Part shown: piece after piece, positions 9,701-16,539 of the stretch
How the letters are laid out: each line of letters begins with the position of its first letter
Position numbering within the stretch: position 1 is the first letter of the stretch
Source of the DNA: Saccoglossus kowalevskii
Lineage: Eukaryota; Hemichordata; Enteropneusta; Harrimaniidae
Assembly: GCF_000003605.2 (NCBI RefSeq)
Contig: NW_003136331.1
Coordinates: forward strand, 67,192-88,126
Direction: 5' to 3'
Length of the DNA stretch: 20,935 nucleotides
The notes under the pieces: generated by a model
Told to the model about the DNA's origin: nothing
The model's database searches: none
What the model saw: only the letters and a program-made list of their open reading frames with translations
Program-made: the position numbers and the translations under genes

Positions 9701-12700
9701 CAATTCTAGTTGCATGAAATTGACAGCGATAATGCTAGCCTATAACCTTGTATGTATCAACTAGCTTTACAAACAAGTGATATCAGATGATAAACTTCAA
9801 TCATTATCAAAGCCATATCTTTTCCAAAGTTTCTACATTTAGCCAGTTTAAAGCCGGGGGGGGGGGTCGACATATGCCTCCGACAGCTGTAGCATGTCAT
9901 TGTTTACAGATATTTGTTTGCATTTTTTAGTTTGTATTTATTCATGAGCATACATAGGTAATACTTTAAGTGTTTTTACATGCTGTCCAATTACATGTAC
10001 ATGTAGTATTGAAATACGTTATTACAGGGTAAAGAAAAAGAGGCAGATGCAAAGAGGAAATTGTTATCGAGAAATGACCAGAGCGATCACATGATGCTGT
10101 CATATACATTCCAAGGATGGGAAGATGCAAAACAGCAAGGTCAAAGGTCACAGCAAAATTACTGCTGGGACTATTTCTTGTCAAGCAATACTCTTAAGGT
10201 GGGTGACATTGTAGCAGAAGCTCTTAATTATTCAGTCTTAGTAGTCTTGGTTAATTAACCAAAGCACATGCACTGAAAAGAGTTAACAGTTGATGAAGAC
10301 AACAAACTACACAACAAACTTGCCCTTGATGTGCATGCAGGACTAGCATTCCTACAATCAGAAAGTTTAATAAACAGACTCTATTCTACCCTATGTTCTA
10401 ACAATTTCAGATGCTGGACAATATGAAGACTCAGTTCTGTGAATATTTATGCAATATTGGATTTGTATCAAACACACAGAGTAAACAAGCAGCAGCCAAT
10501 ACAAACTCAGGTACATGTTTAAACAAATTTATTTTCACTTGTACATTAAGTTAGATATAGTAAATACAAAGTCGCATGTGTTTTGAGTGAGCCGTGCCTT
10601 GATGGTGTCAAATTGTAGGCTGTGATGGTGACAATTATCTTTCCACTCTGTGTTCTTTTTGTCTTTCTTGTCTCCATATTACCACTACTGGTTATGCCAA
10701 GACACTACTTAGTTTTCATTGAGTAAAAGTGATCATAACTCATAGTTTAGGTTAGATTAGACAGAGTGTGTACTCTCAGTGTGAATGCACGGAGCTAATT
10801 ACCGGCATATTAGTACAGTGTGTATGTATGTGTGAATTTTGCTACTAAAGTATGTGTACATGGCAAACTGTAACATCCATACTTTTTACATATCTGTTGA
10901 ATTACAAGATAAAATATTACACCAATTAATTATCAAATAAATAGTTGAATTGAAGGTAATGGGAGCCAGTAAATAGCAAACATGTATAACGACATCCAGT
11001 TTTCCCCCAATCCTGATGTACATACAACTCAATATTGAATATTGTGTGGATGTGTGCATATTAAGTACCTCATTTGCATTAATAACTACTAACTATCATA
11101 TCTATGTTCCACTATTTTTTCTGGATTAATAGATAATGTAAAACTAATTAAAGCTGTAGTATGTGCGGGGCTTTATCCAAATGTTGCTAAAATAGAAACT
11201 CAAATGTCAAGGAAAAAAGCATTTTCCCGGTAAGTATTTAATTTATGTTAAAAAACGATATTTTGTATTTTTTTCCCATGAGGTAACCATTGTATTGTGT
11301 ATTTCTAACTTTATAACAAATATCAGAATTATATAATATGGTTTTCAACATTCACTACATACTGTATCAGGGACTGCATTTTATTTGTCTGTACTTATTC
11401 TAATGTATTATGTTGCCTTTGTAAGAGGACCACGCCTAAGTACTCAGCAAGATGGACGAGTCAATTTGCATCCTAAATCAGTTAATTGTGATCAACAACT
11501 GGACGGCAAATGGTTGATATATCATCAGAAAATCAGATCAAATGGAGTGAGTAGTATATGTATATGTATGAAGTTCACTGTCTTGAACATAACAAACAGT
11601 AACAAAATGAAAAATCATCTAACATTTCCAGTGTTGCATGATGTTGGAAGTTAATATACTGTGAGATTATTATGAGGATATCGAAAAGTATGCAGGAAGA
11701 AAGTACAGCGGGAGTATCGACCGACACACAGTGGAGATCGATGCAATGGTCTACTGTCTGAGTGCATATTTTGAGGTATCCTCGTAATAACATTATTATA
11801 CATCTTTTCCTTCCAAGGATACTACATCATAGGAATGCCGAAATCCAAAATGTTTAGAACAGAATCAGCGAACTTCTTTGTGTGGAGTCCTGTCAAACCC
11901 TGATGGCAGCCATGTTTGTTATAGTTATTAGAGGACGCTTACGCACGTAATCATGCCATATTTGGAATTTATATTTCCTTATATGGTAGGATGAAAATAC
12001 CCTGTAAATTACCGCAAAATTACGGCACGCTGTAACTTATGGCATTACGGTGACAGATGTATAATAATATAAGTTAATATTACTATATAAATGAAGTATT
12101 TATTGCATTTGTACACGTATGATGTGTTTGATAATCAGTGTGTGATTTCGGTTCCGTTTGCATGTTTAAAGAATTCTATGCTATGTACCAGCTGATACAA
12201 CAGTTTGGATTGGGTGTAGAAAAACAGTCCCAATCATATCAGTGGTGGTATTTTATGCTAAATGTCACAATTGTGCACCATGGTTATGTGATAACTATAC
12301 ACTGTTTTATTTTTCCCCCTAGATTTATCTACATGATAGCAGTGTTATAGAACCATATCCCTTGTTATTCTTTGGTGGTGATATAACAATGGGCAAAGAC
12401 GACACACAAGATGTTATCAGAGTAGATGACTGGATTGTATTCAAAGCATCTCCCACGATAGCAACTCTTGTCAAGGTAGTTATCAATGATATAGATATGC
12501 AAGTTTTCTATCTGTGTACATTAATCTGTGATGAAAATCTAATTCTGCATGTCAATCAAACTCATTTCTGTTGAAACAATCACATATACACAAAATGTAT
12601 TTAGATGCCCTGAAATTCATTGAATTTCTAACAATTTGTACGTATTCATATTCATACATCAAATTCATTAAACAAAACTACATCAAATAATTAAACACAA

Positions 12701-13073
12701 TAGTTCTGAGACTCCAATAAAGCTTCATGAATGCGCAGTCCCTAAAAAAAAATACAAGAATTTTTTCATAATGGAAGACAATTTGTCTTTCTGTATTTTA
12801 TGAGAAATTATATTCATACTGTGTTCTGTTTTTTTGTTTTTAACAAATCAGAAACTAAGGATTGAACTTGATGAACTTTTAGAATCTAAAATCACCAGCC
12901 CTGGAATAACTCAGTGGTGTCATGACAACAAAGAAGGCAAAATAATGAATGCTATTGTGGATCTGCTTACAATGGAAGAAGATCATGATAGACAAAGTAC
13001 TGGGTTCCGGGGTCAAAGTTCAACTAATTACAGGGGTCATAGTTCACACCACAAGAAGTGGGGTGGGTACTGA
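678..13073 (+). CDS. DHX36: DHX36 (RHAU/G4R1) DEAH-box G-quadruplex helicase, 3' three quarters, 17 exons
   Basis: DHX36 is an ATP-dependent DEAH-box helicase that unwinds DNA and RNA G-quadruplexes in nucleus and cytoplasm. Exons placed by splice sites and homology: 678-773, 1548-1702, 2343-2444, 3433-3579, 4059-4202, 5527-5629, 5882-6025, 6649-6857, 8070-8187, 8536-8634, 9068-9241, 10028-10198, 10411-10510, 11133-11229, 11426-11546, 12323-12475, 12852-13073. Together they give 784 codons plus a TGA stop with no internal stop. Visible motifs are Ia (TQPRRISA), Ib ([10 protein letters not shown]), II (DEVH), III (SAT), IV (AILVFVPGW), V ([10 protein letters not shown]) and VI (QRRGRSGR), then the winged-helix/ratchet region, OB fold ([15 protein letters not shown]) and a basic, Gly/His/Ser-rich tail ending KKWGGY. 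The family is about 1,000 residues long, so the RHAU-specific N-terminus and Walker A exon lie upstream. Orthology rests on long colinear similarity to vertebrate DHX36 recalled from memory. Exact exon edges are inferred, not supported by transcripts. Confidence 0.95.
1140..1295 (+). repeat. Helentron-like element, truncated 5' end (fragment 1)
   Basis: Matches the left end of the element at 2461-2988: TGACTTTGTCAAGTGAGCTT, then TTATCATACGAGCGATTGTC, TCCATGTCAACTTTTTACTT, CTTCTTCTTG and TTTGATACTTGGTG. The 157-bp units and right end are missing, so it is a 5' fragment. It lies in a DHX36 intron in the sense orientation. Confidence 0.75.
1548..1702 (+). CDS. DHX36: DHX36 exon: RecA1, motif Ib
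   Basis: Begins after a ctgttag acceptor with [11 protein letters not shown] and continues through [12 protein letters not shown] to [14 protein letters not shown], the motif Ib region of the first RecA domain. It ends two bases into a proline codon before gtaagt. Its 155 nt match the incoming and outgoing phases. Confidence 0.94.
2343..2444 (+). CDS. DHX36: DHX36 exon: DEVH box (motif II)
   Basis: Carries motif II as DEVHE at 2374-2388 ([11 protein letters not shown]). The acidic residues coordinate the Mg-ATP complex in DEAH helicases. Valine in the third position, instead of Ala or Ile, is conservative. The donor is a non-consensus gttggt and the last arginine codon is split across the intron. 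Confidence 0.92.
2461..2988 (+). mobile_element. Non-autonomous Helentron-like (HINE/pearl-type) element, full length
   Basis: 528 bp, intronic, with no coding. The left end has AGCTCCGCTGT (2462-2472) and the right end has its exact complement ACAGCGGAGCT (2956-2966). Four bases later comes the hairpin CAGCC-GATA-GGCTG (2971-2984) and then CTTG. Between them, GACTTC marks recur at 2541, 2698 and 2855, giving 157-bp tandem units. A T-rich site flanks the left end. Subterminal inverted repeats, central tandem repeats and a 3' terminal stem-loop are the known layout of Helentron-associated elements, including pearl elements of bivalves and DINE-1 of flies. The class call is inferred from structure only. 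Confidence 0.7.
2541..2900 (+). repeat. 157-bp tandem units inside the Helentron-like element
   Basis: Two full units and a third partial one, each starting near GACTTCTTGTTAAAAAC. Shared internal blocks are TTGATA, GACCTCTCTCAGATTTGTTC, ATATCTTCAATTCTCTAATT and GGTGAATATTTTTGTCATTT. Spacing of the start mark is exactly 157 in both intervals. The third unit is shortened and runs into the right end domain. Confidence 0.85.
3433..3579 (+). CDS. DHX36: DHX36 exon: motif III (SAT)
   Basis: Encodes [17 protein letters not shown] with motif III (SAT) at 3458-3466, then [17 protein letters not shown] and the [12 protein letters not shown] stretch that links the two RecA domains. It ends before gtaata with two bases of a lysine codon. 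The following intron contains the telomeric block. Confidence 0.94.
3662..3796 (-). repeat. Interstitial telomeric repeat, 22 hexamers
   Basis: The + strand reads 22 consecutive CCTAAC-phase hexamers plus CCT, so the minus strand is (TTAGGG)n. Fifteen units are perfect. The variants are four adjacent CCCGAA, two CCTGAA and one CCTTAA. It lies in the DHX36 intron after the motif III exon, with the G-rich strand as transcription template. TTAGGG is the ancestral animal telomere repeat. It may come from telomere-mediated break repair or simple expansion. Confidence 0.97.
4059..4202 (+). CDS. DHX36: DHX36 exon: charged insert between the RecA domains
   Basis: Follows a ttttgtag acceptor. It encodes a strongly basic then acidic stretch ([24 protein letters not shown]) matching the variable charged linker in DHX36. 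A gtaaga inside the exon at about 4117 is a possible internal donor. Reading through it to the gtaagg at 4203 keeps the expected length and phase. Confidence 0.85.
4281..4850 (+). repeat. Diverged tandem repeat with about 159-bp period
   Basis: ATGAAACAATTGCAAGA occurs at 4561 and 4720 (159 apart), with shared downstream blocks TAGTATCTGAAT and ATTCTTGT. A weaker ATGAAACTGAGCAATTGC at 4403 keeps a 158-bp step. Upstream sequence (TGTCTGTATGTTTGTCTGTG, ATGCTATCTCAAGAATCAGT) resembles internal sequence of dispersed invertebrate repeats. No coding is seen. Confidence 0.6.
4851..5526. other. Intron remainder, no feature found
   Basis: AT-rich intron sequence before the 5527 exon. A minus-strand 79-codon frame has no recognisable similarity and is treated as chance. 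Confidence 0.5.
5527..5629 (+). CDS. DHX36: DHX36 exon: start of RecA2
   Basis: Encodes [34 protein letters not shown] (shown in two parts by similarity: an acidic helix, then the helix before motif IV). The incoming codon is Ser, split by the intron. It ends in phase 0 before gtgagt. Confidence 0.91.
5882..6025 (+). CDS. DHX36: DHX36 exon: RecA2, motif IV
   Basis: 48 codons from [11 protein letters not shown] (motif IV) to [13 protein letters not shown]. It starts after a ttacag acceptor and ends before gtgagg, both in phase 0. The downstream open frame to 6187 is intron read-through, because the homology stops at RQ. Confidence 0.94.
6026..6648. other. DHX36 intron, no feature found
   Basis: AT-rich sequence between the motif IV and motif V exons. 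No repeat pair, hairpin or coding signal stood out. Confidence 0.5.
6649..6857 (+). CDS. DHX36: DHX36 exon: motifs V and VI
   Basis: Starts [14 protein letters not shown] and carries motif V ([10 protein letters not shown], from 6694) and motif VI (QRRGRSGR, from 6835), whose arginines contact ATP. The last Arg codon of motif VI is split by the intron. Between them, the usual V-I-D-x-G segment reads VVNTG, with Asn (6745-6747) in place of the common Asp. Motif VI has Ser where Ala is typical. Confidence 0.95.
6858..7555. other. DHX36 intron, no clear feature
   Basis: First part of the 1.2-kb intron that splits the last codon of motif VI. It is AT-rich, and I see no coding or clear repeat. 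Confidence 0.45.
7556..7885 (+). repeat. Diverged two-copy tandem repeat
   Basis: Copy 1 has ATTCAAGATGGCCGGATAGC, AAAAATCATCAAAATCAAGC, CCGTATCTCAGTTGTTTATG. Copy 2 has GTTCAAAATGGCTGACCAGT, AAAAATCATCTTAATCAAGC, CCATATCTCTGATATGTTTATG-like sequence. The start marks are about 172 bp apart and the later marks about 211 bp apart, so copy 2 carries an insertion. Probably an old dispersed repeat. Open frames here are chance. Confidence 0.55.
8070..8187 (+). CDS. DHX36: DHX36 exon: after motif VI
   Basis: Completes the motif VI arginine and continues [17 protein letters not shown], then [17 protein letters not shown], the well-conserved entry to the winged-helix domain in DEAH/RHA helicases. Ends in phase 0 before gtaagt. 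Confidence 0.94.
8354..8470 (+). repeat. Helentron-like element, truncated 5' end (fragment 3)
   Basis: Left end only: AGCTCTGCTGTCATC (8355-8369) faces GATGACAGAGTGGAGCT (8373-8389), forming a hairpin, followed by TTGATTGTCTGTCGTC as in the full copy. The right limit is vague. Intronic, sense orientation. Confidence 0.6.
8536..8634 (+). CDS. DHX36: DHX36 exon: winged helix
   Basis: 33 codons, [19 protein letters not shown] followed by a helix ending SLKQL, matching the winged-helix region. The acceptor tcaag has a weak pyrimidine tract. Starting at tta is fixed by the LLKLGHI frame, since the alternative gtt frame meets a stop. Confidence 0.91.
8635..9067. other. DHX36 intron, no feature found
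   Basis: AT-rich intron sequence ending in a ttcccag acceptor. No repeat or other gene recognised. Confidence 0.5.
9068..9241 (+). CDS. DHX36: DHX36 exon: ratchet domain
   Basis: 58 codons. Contains [20 protein letters not shown] and the hallmark [19 protein letters not shown], one of the most conserved stretches of this helicase class. Donor is gttagt. Confidence 0.95.
9457..9683 (+). repeat. 66-bp tandem repeat, about three copies
   Basis: Units begin CCAATCACGTTCAAAC and contain TTGCATGCATTTGTCTACAC and CTGTATCTCAAGACATGTCT. Starts are near 9457, at 9521 and at 9587, with a partial unit at 9667. The third unit has about 15 extra bases (CTGAACCAATAACAT region). Open frames on both strands here simply reflect the repeat. 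Confidence 0.85.
9856..9866 (+). repeat. G11 homopolymer in DHX36 intron
   Basis: Eleven consecutive G residues on the sense strand (after AAAGCC, before TCGAC). It stands out in an AT-rich intron. One tract alone cannot form an intramolecular quadruplex. Confidence 0.9.
10028..10198 (+). CDS. DHX36: DHX36 exon: ratchet/helical bundle
   Basis: 57 codons. Starts [21 protein letters not shown] and ends [13 protein letters not shown], matching the family's Y-C-W-(E/D)-Y-F-L-S-S-N-T-L signature. The surrounding open frame extends to 10,258 only as intron read-through. Confidence 0.94.
10411..10510 (+). CDS. DHX36: DHX36 exon: helical bundle
   Basis: Begins [19 protein letters not shown] and continues into a Gln/Ala/Asn-rich loop ([11 protein letters not shown]). 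It ends with one base of the next codon before gtacat. Confidence 0.9.
10511..11132. other. DHX36 intron, no feature found
   Basis: AT-rich intron. The only small structure noted is the palindrome AATATTGAATATT near 11,031-11,043. Confidence 0.45.
11133..11229 (+). CDS. DHX36: DHX36 exon: entry to OB fold
   Basis: Encodes [21 protein letters not shown], the conserved A-G-L-Y-P-x-(V/I)-A segment before the OB fold, and ends in a basic stretch (MSRKKAFSR) split by a gtaagt donor. Confidence 0.94.
11426..11546 (+). CDS. DHX36: DHX36 exon: OB fold, first part
   Basis: Encodes [20 protein letters not shown] then [12 protein letters not shown], the H-P-K-S-V-N and W-L-(I/V)-Y signatures of the OB fold. 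The acceptor gtaag is unusual, but frame and similarity fix it. Ends in phase 0 before gtgagt. Confidence 0.91.
11667..11790. repeat. Imperfect inverted repeat beside element copy 2
   Basis: Arm 1 (11667-11693) starts TTATTATGAGGATA and arm 2 (11764-11790) ends TATCCTCGTAATAA. They pair at about 22 of 27 positions across a 70-bp loop. The right arm overlaps the left edge of the 11,782-12,070 element, so the two may be parts of one longer element. Confidence 0.6.
11782..12070 (+). repeat. Dispersed 275-bp element, copy 2, in DHX36 intron
   Basis: Direct repeat of 1-289, with scattered substitutions and small indels. The inverted pair is exact here: ATTATTATACATCT at 11792-11805 and AGATGTATAATAAT at 12055-12068. 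Similarity ends just after the right arm, which supports that as the element's right boundary. On the left, similarity extends several bases beyond the arm. Confidence 0.72.
12323..12475 (+). CDS. DHX36: DHX36 exon: OB fold, second part
   Basis: 51 codons: [20 protein letters not shown], then [22 protein letters not shown]. The L-L-F-F-G-G-D and D-x-W-I-V-F signatures are characteristic of DHX36-type helicases. Acceptor follows a t/c tract (ttttccccctag). Confidence 0.95.
12852..13073 (+). CDS. DHX36: DHX36 last coding exon and stop
   Basis: Starts [18 protein letters not shown], the conserved C-terminal helix, and ends in a low-complexity tail ([21 protein letters not shown]) followed by TGA at 13071-13073. 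Short R/G/H-rich tails also occur in vertebrate DHX36. A tttttttgttttt-like tract precedes the cag acceptor. Confidence 0.93.
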   Translation, partial: KLRIELDELLESKITSPGITQWCHDNKEGKIMNAIVDLLTMEEDHDRQSTGFRGQSSTNYRGHSSHHKKWGGY

Positions 13074-13515
13074 GTTCTTTAAAACAGTCATTGTAAATAT
13101 TTCAAACTTAAGCTGTGTCTGAGGACACTGATGTTACATATGAGCATGTGTTTATCAGAAACATGATTCCATTTTATAAGAAATTGTCAATAACTTTATT
13201 TTTGCCTTGGAATATCTGATGTGTGTATAAAATAGGTAATTTTAACTGATAAGAAATTACAGATTTTAGAATCCACGTATGATGATCTTTTCCTTTGTCT
13301 TTTTTTTTCTGAAAATATGTAATAGTTTTAAAAGAAGAATTTTAGATTGTCTGGAGGATTGTGATTATAACCATATTTCGCTGTCCATTAACAGAATATA
13401 TCAAATATAAATTATGTTGTTCCAGTCGTATCACAAATGCTAATTTCTTACCGTGATGATTATTTTGTTTCACAAACACCAAACAACTAATAAATTGTTG
13501 AATGTCTTGCAGAAC
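13074..13515 (+). other. Probable DHX36 3' UTR
   Basis: AT-rich, non-coding sequence after the stop. The first canonical AATAAA in this direction is at 13489-13494, and T/G-rich sequence follows. I place the end about 20 nt past that hexamer. No transcript evidence is available. Confidence 0.55.
13489..13494 (+). terminator. Candidate DHX36 polyadenylation signal AATAAA
   Basis: First perfect AATAAA after the DHX36 stop, followed by TTGTTG and CA dinucleotides suited to cleavage. Variant signals closer to the stop cannot be excluded. Confidence 0.5.
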
Positions 13516-13954
13516 AGGAAAACAAATTGGGGATTATGTATTATATTGCATAGTTTATTGTTGGTAACCATTCTGAGTGAGAGATTTAATTTGCATACTA
13601 TTTTCTTATATTATAAGCTTATATTTGTCTTGTTTAATATGTAAATTATGCCATCCAAATTATACAATTTATGTTGGTATTCTCTATAGTTTTTTCTCAT
13701 TGTTTTGTTTAAATTTATAGTTTTGTAATGAAGTAACCTGGCCACTGAAAAATGTCTATGTTCAAAACAAACCTCTGAATTAATGTGACTTCTGATGATT
13801 TTATTACAAATCATCAAGCAGAACAGTTTGAAAAGTATTAATACCCAAATTCATAGTTAGGGAACAAGTACACCACAAACAATTGATTAATGTATTACAG
13901 CACATGCTCAAATCAGTGATAGAACAATATATGGTATATGTGAAGTCCTTCCAG
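13516..13954. other. Intergenic spacer, nothing recognised
   Basis: AT-rich sequence between the probable DHX36 3' end and the minisatellite. Small open frames on both strands lack similarity to known families. Confidence 0.5.
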
Positions 13955-14243
13955 CATATCCACACGTTTATCATGTGATCATAAGAGTGACCATATCCAC
14001 ACGTTTATCATGTGATCATAAGAGTGACCATATCCACACGTTTATCATGTGATCATAAGAGTGAGCATATCCACACGTTTATCATGTGATCATAAGAGTG
14101 AGCATATCCACACGTTTATTATGTGATCATAAGAGTGAGCATATCCACACGTTTATCATGTGATCATATGAGTGAGCATATCCACACGTTTATCATGTGA
14201 TCATATGAGTGAGAATATCCACACGTTTATCATGTGATCATAT
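13955..14243 (+). repeat. 37-bp minisatellite, 7.8 copies
   Basis: Unit starts at 13955, 13992, 14029, 14066, 14103, 14140, 14177 and 14214 (last partial). Consensus parts are CATATCCACACGTTTATC, ATGTGATCATAAGAGTGA and a variable last base. Copies differ by only a few changes: GAC/GAG at the join, ATAA to ATATG in the last copies, and one TTATGTG. This points to recent expansion. Each unit holds TCATGTGA (an E-box/M-box-like 8-mer; TTATGTGA in one unit) and TGATCA. Confidence 0.97.
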
Positions 14244-14328
14244 ACTGTTTATCATTCACAAGCGCATAATCTACCAACAACATTTTTCTTCATGCTATTG
14301 ATACAAAAATTACATCGTTTATTCATAG

Positions 14329-14398
14329 TAAAGTGACTTTCTTGGACGTGAATGAAATGTTTACAAACATTATGACAGAAACTCTCCAGAACTATGAG
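14329..14398 (+). CDS. Candidate orphan exon (KVTFLDVNEMFTNIM)
   Basis: A 70-nt stretch between attcatag and gtagat splice-like sites. After one leading base it reads KVTFLDVNEMFTNIM then TETLQNYE, a normal-looking amphipathic composition. I recognise no family. It could belong to an unseen downstream gene, or be chance. Confidence 0.25.
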
Positions 14399-15419
14399 GT
14401 AGATATCAATTCAAAGCAGTTTTAAAGATTATTTTGTAAAGTACCAGTGAAAAATCAAAAACCAGCAAAAAATGGCTCACAAAAACAGTTTGTTTTAAGG
14501 TACACAGGATCTTCTAAGTATTAAAATAAGATTGTTTTATCCTATTTCATGGTTTCTGAAAACATACAGGTGTACAATATATATATTTAGCATCAATTAC
14601 ATATTCAACTGGTAGAAAATGCACTAGTGAAGGAAAAAGTCTTGTGTTCATATTGTAGTTGTGCTGATCAAATTATTTTGAAAAACGCTCTTCTCACCAA
14701 TATTTATTTCTGGTTTCATCATCTTTCAGTATCATCTTTTTTGTTTGTCTGAGTAATCACCTCTCAATACTATTCTGGTAGAAAGTGAATGATTGACTGT
14801 AAATGATAATGAATAATGACAACAAGTATATATTAAAATTATTTAAACTATCCATTTTTAGTACTTTGCCAGTGACATCCACTAATTTTGAAAGAAATGC
14901 TCGATTTTGAAGATATTTACCACAAAAGTGGGCTCCAATCAGTCACCTTCAGATCAAATTGATGGATGTATCCCGAGAAGCAAGTGTGAAGTTTGAATGT
15001 AATCTGTCAAGGCATGCTCAAAATATGGGTGAACACACACACTATAATAATTTAGTCATCCTCTTTAACCCGTGTCAAATGAACATCAGAATTAAAGACA
15101 ACAAGGATTTGTCGGTATTTGTGGCTGAATTGTGTTCAGCCCTACTCTGCCTGGTCTACATGAGTTTGCTACAATTAACTGAATAAAATCTTGATGGCTG
15201 TCCGATTCAGAGGAAATTCAGAAGGCTTCTCTCACATGTAAAATGGAATTAGTCTGACACGACTGTCTCGATTATTGAAATCAGGCCATAAACAGATGAC
15301 GCATGAAATCAGGCCTATTCAGTCAATCAACCTTTATTATTGTTACTTTGGGTCTGGGGGGGATCACGATGTATAGCTTTACGAGTATCAAACTGTCGGG
15401 AGAACTGCTATTAACAAAT
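14399..15419. other. Spacer, possibly including decayed retroelement 5' sequence
   Basis: AT-rich until about 15,180, then more mixed. A 75-codon frame at 14,959-15,186 has no recognisable similarity. The DIRS-like element's gag would be expected upstream of its reverse transcriptase, but I cannot identify one here. Confidence 0.4.
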
Positions 15420-15429
15420 TCTGTTACAC

Positions 15430-15790
15430 TAGACTAATTCAACATGATTACACCTCATTGCATTTCAAGACAATTTATCAAACCGAATAACTTCATAGAG
15501 ATGTTGGATCAAAAGGATACTTACCTACACATCCCAATGGCATCTTGATAGTACCTGAGATTTGTAGTTGAATGGGTAAGACCAATTCAGAGTTCTCCCC
15601 GTTGGCCTGTGTTTGGCACCATTGGTGCTTACATAGGTATGTAGGACAGTATGGTATCATCCTTTACAAAAAGGTCCCTTGCGCATGCCCTTGCCTTTTG
15701 GGATCGTTAGGGTTTGTAGTTAACATTAAGAAGTCACAATTACAGATATCATTTTATTTATCTGGGAAATGATATACATGTGGACACATA
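15430..15790 (+). pseudogene. DIRS-like reverse transcriptase remnant
   Basis: Recognisable in three frames: IKPNNFIEMLDQKDTYLHIP (from 15,477), two stops, then YLRFVVEW; QFRVLPVGLCLAPLVLT (from 15,583); and LGFVVNIKKSQL followed by a Y-L-(G)-N-D-I-H-V-D-T stretch near 15,755-15,785. These match the RT palm of DIRS/Ty3-type elements (LDLKDAYLHIP, QFRVLPFGL, LGFVVN-KKS). The catalytic Y-x-D-D segment expected between the second and third blocks is not visible, so the copy is inactive. Confidence 0.82.
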
Positions 15791-15804
15791 TTTAGTGGTC
15801 TTTA

Positions 15805-16504
15805 CAGCAAGTCTCAGAAGTATTGGGGCAGCCAATTTGCAAAATTGCTAGCGAATTAGCTAACTACTTGGGTTTTGACTAAACAGTTGGCTTTTGAATC
15901 TCGCTGGCGCCGACTCTGTGCGAGTCTAAGTTGCATTAGGGGACATAGAATGCTTTTACGTAGCCTAGTAGGTACATGTCTAGATTCCCCTGAATGATTT
16001 ACTTTGTTAGGAGGCATGATCATGTAAAAGTAGTTTCTCTGGTAAGCCTGAGAATGGCCAAAATCAGCTGGCGTAAAGCAATGATATGCGATTAATCTGC
16101 CGATATTTACTATATGGGGGTTGCCATCTTGAAGATTGCTTGAAACTAAATAAAAAGACGCGTTGATAAACAGTTTCTCACAAATCAGGAAGAAAATGAC
16201 AAACTTTCATATCTAAATGATCTGTCGGGGTAACATTAGACAACCGCTAAAAAAATCGACCTCATTACACATAGAACACTTTCCCTGGTATATTTGAAAG
16301 CGAAATCGTCATCCAACTGTGGCTGATTAGCTCTTAAAGTATAACGACCGTCCCCTGCTGTTATATAGATTCTCCCAGAGTGGGCGTGACCACAAGAGGC
16401 ACCAGCGAGATTCGAAAGCCAACTGTTTAGCCAAAACCCGAGCAGTTAGCTAATTCGCTAGCAAGTTTGCAAATTGGCTGCCACAATACTTCTGAGACTT
16501 GCTG
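15805..16504. mobile_element. 700-bp inverted-repeat DNA element (MITE) with TA target duplication
   Basis: 107-bp terminal inverted repeats at 15805-15911 and 16398-16504 differ at only seven positions. Both ends start CAGCAAGTCTCAGAAGTATT and are flanked by TA (15803-15804 and 16505-16506). The interior shows no coding. CAG...CTG termini and a TA duplication suit a non-autonomous Tc1/mariner-type element. The sequence family itself is not one I can name. It sits inside the DIRS-like remnant, so it arrived later. Confidence 0.9.
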
Positions 16505-16539
16505 TAATAATCCCTAGCCACTCGCATGTACAAATTATG

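Noticed and set aside
13955-14243. CRISPR array
   Set aside because: The 37-bp repeats are contiguous with no spacers, and the host is a eukaryote, so it is a minisatellite.
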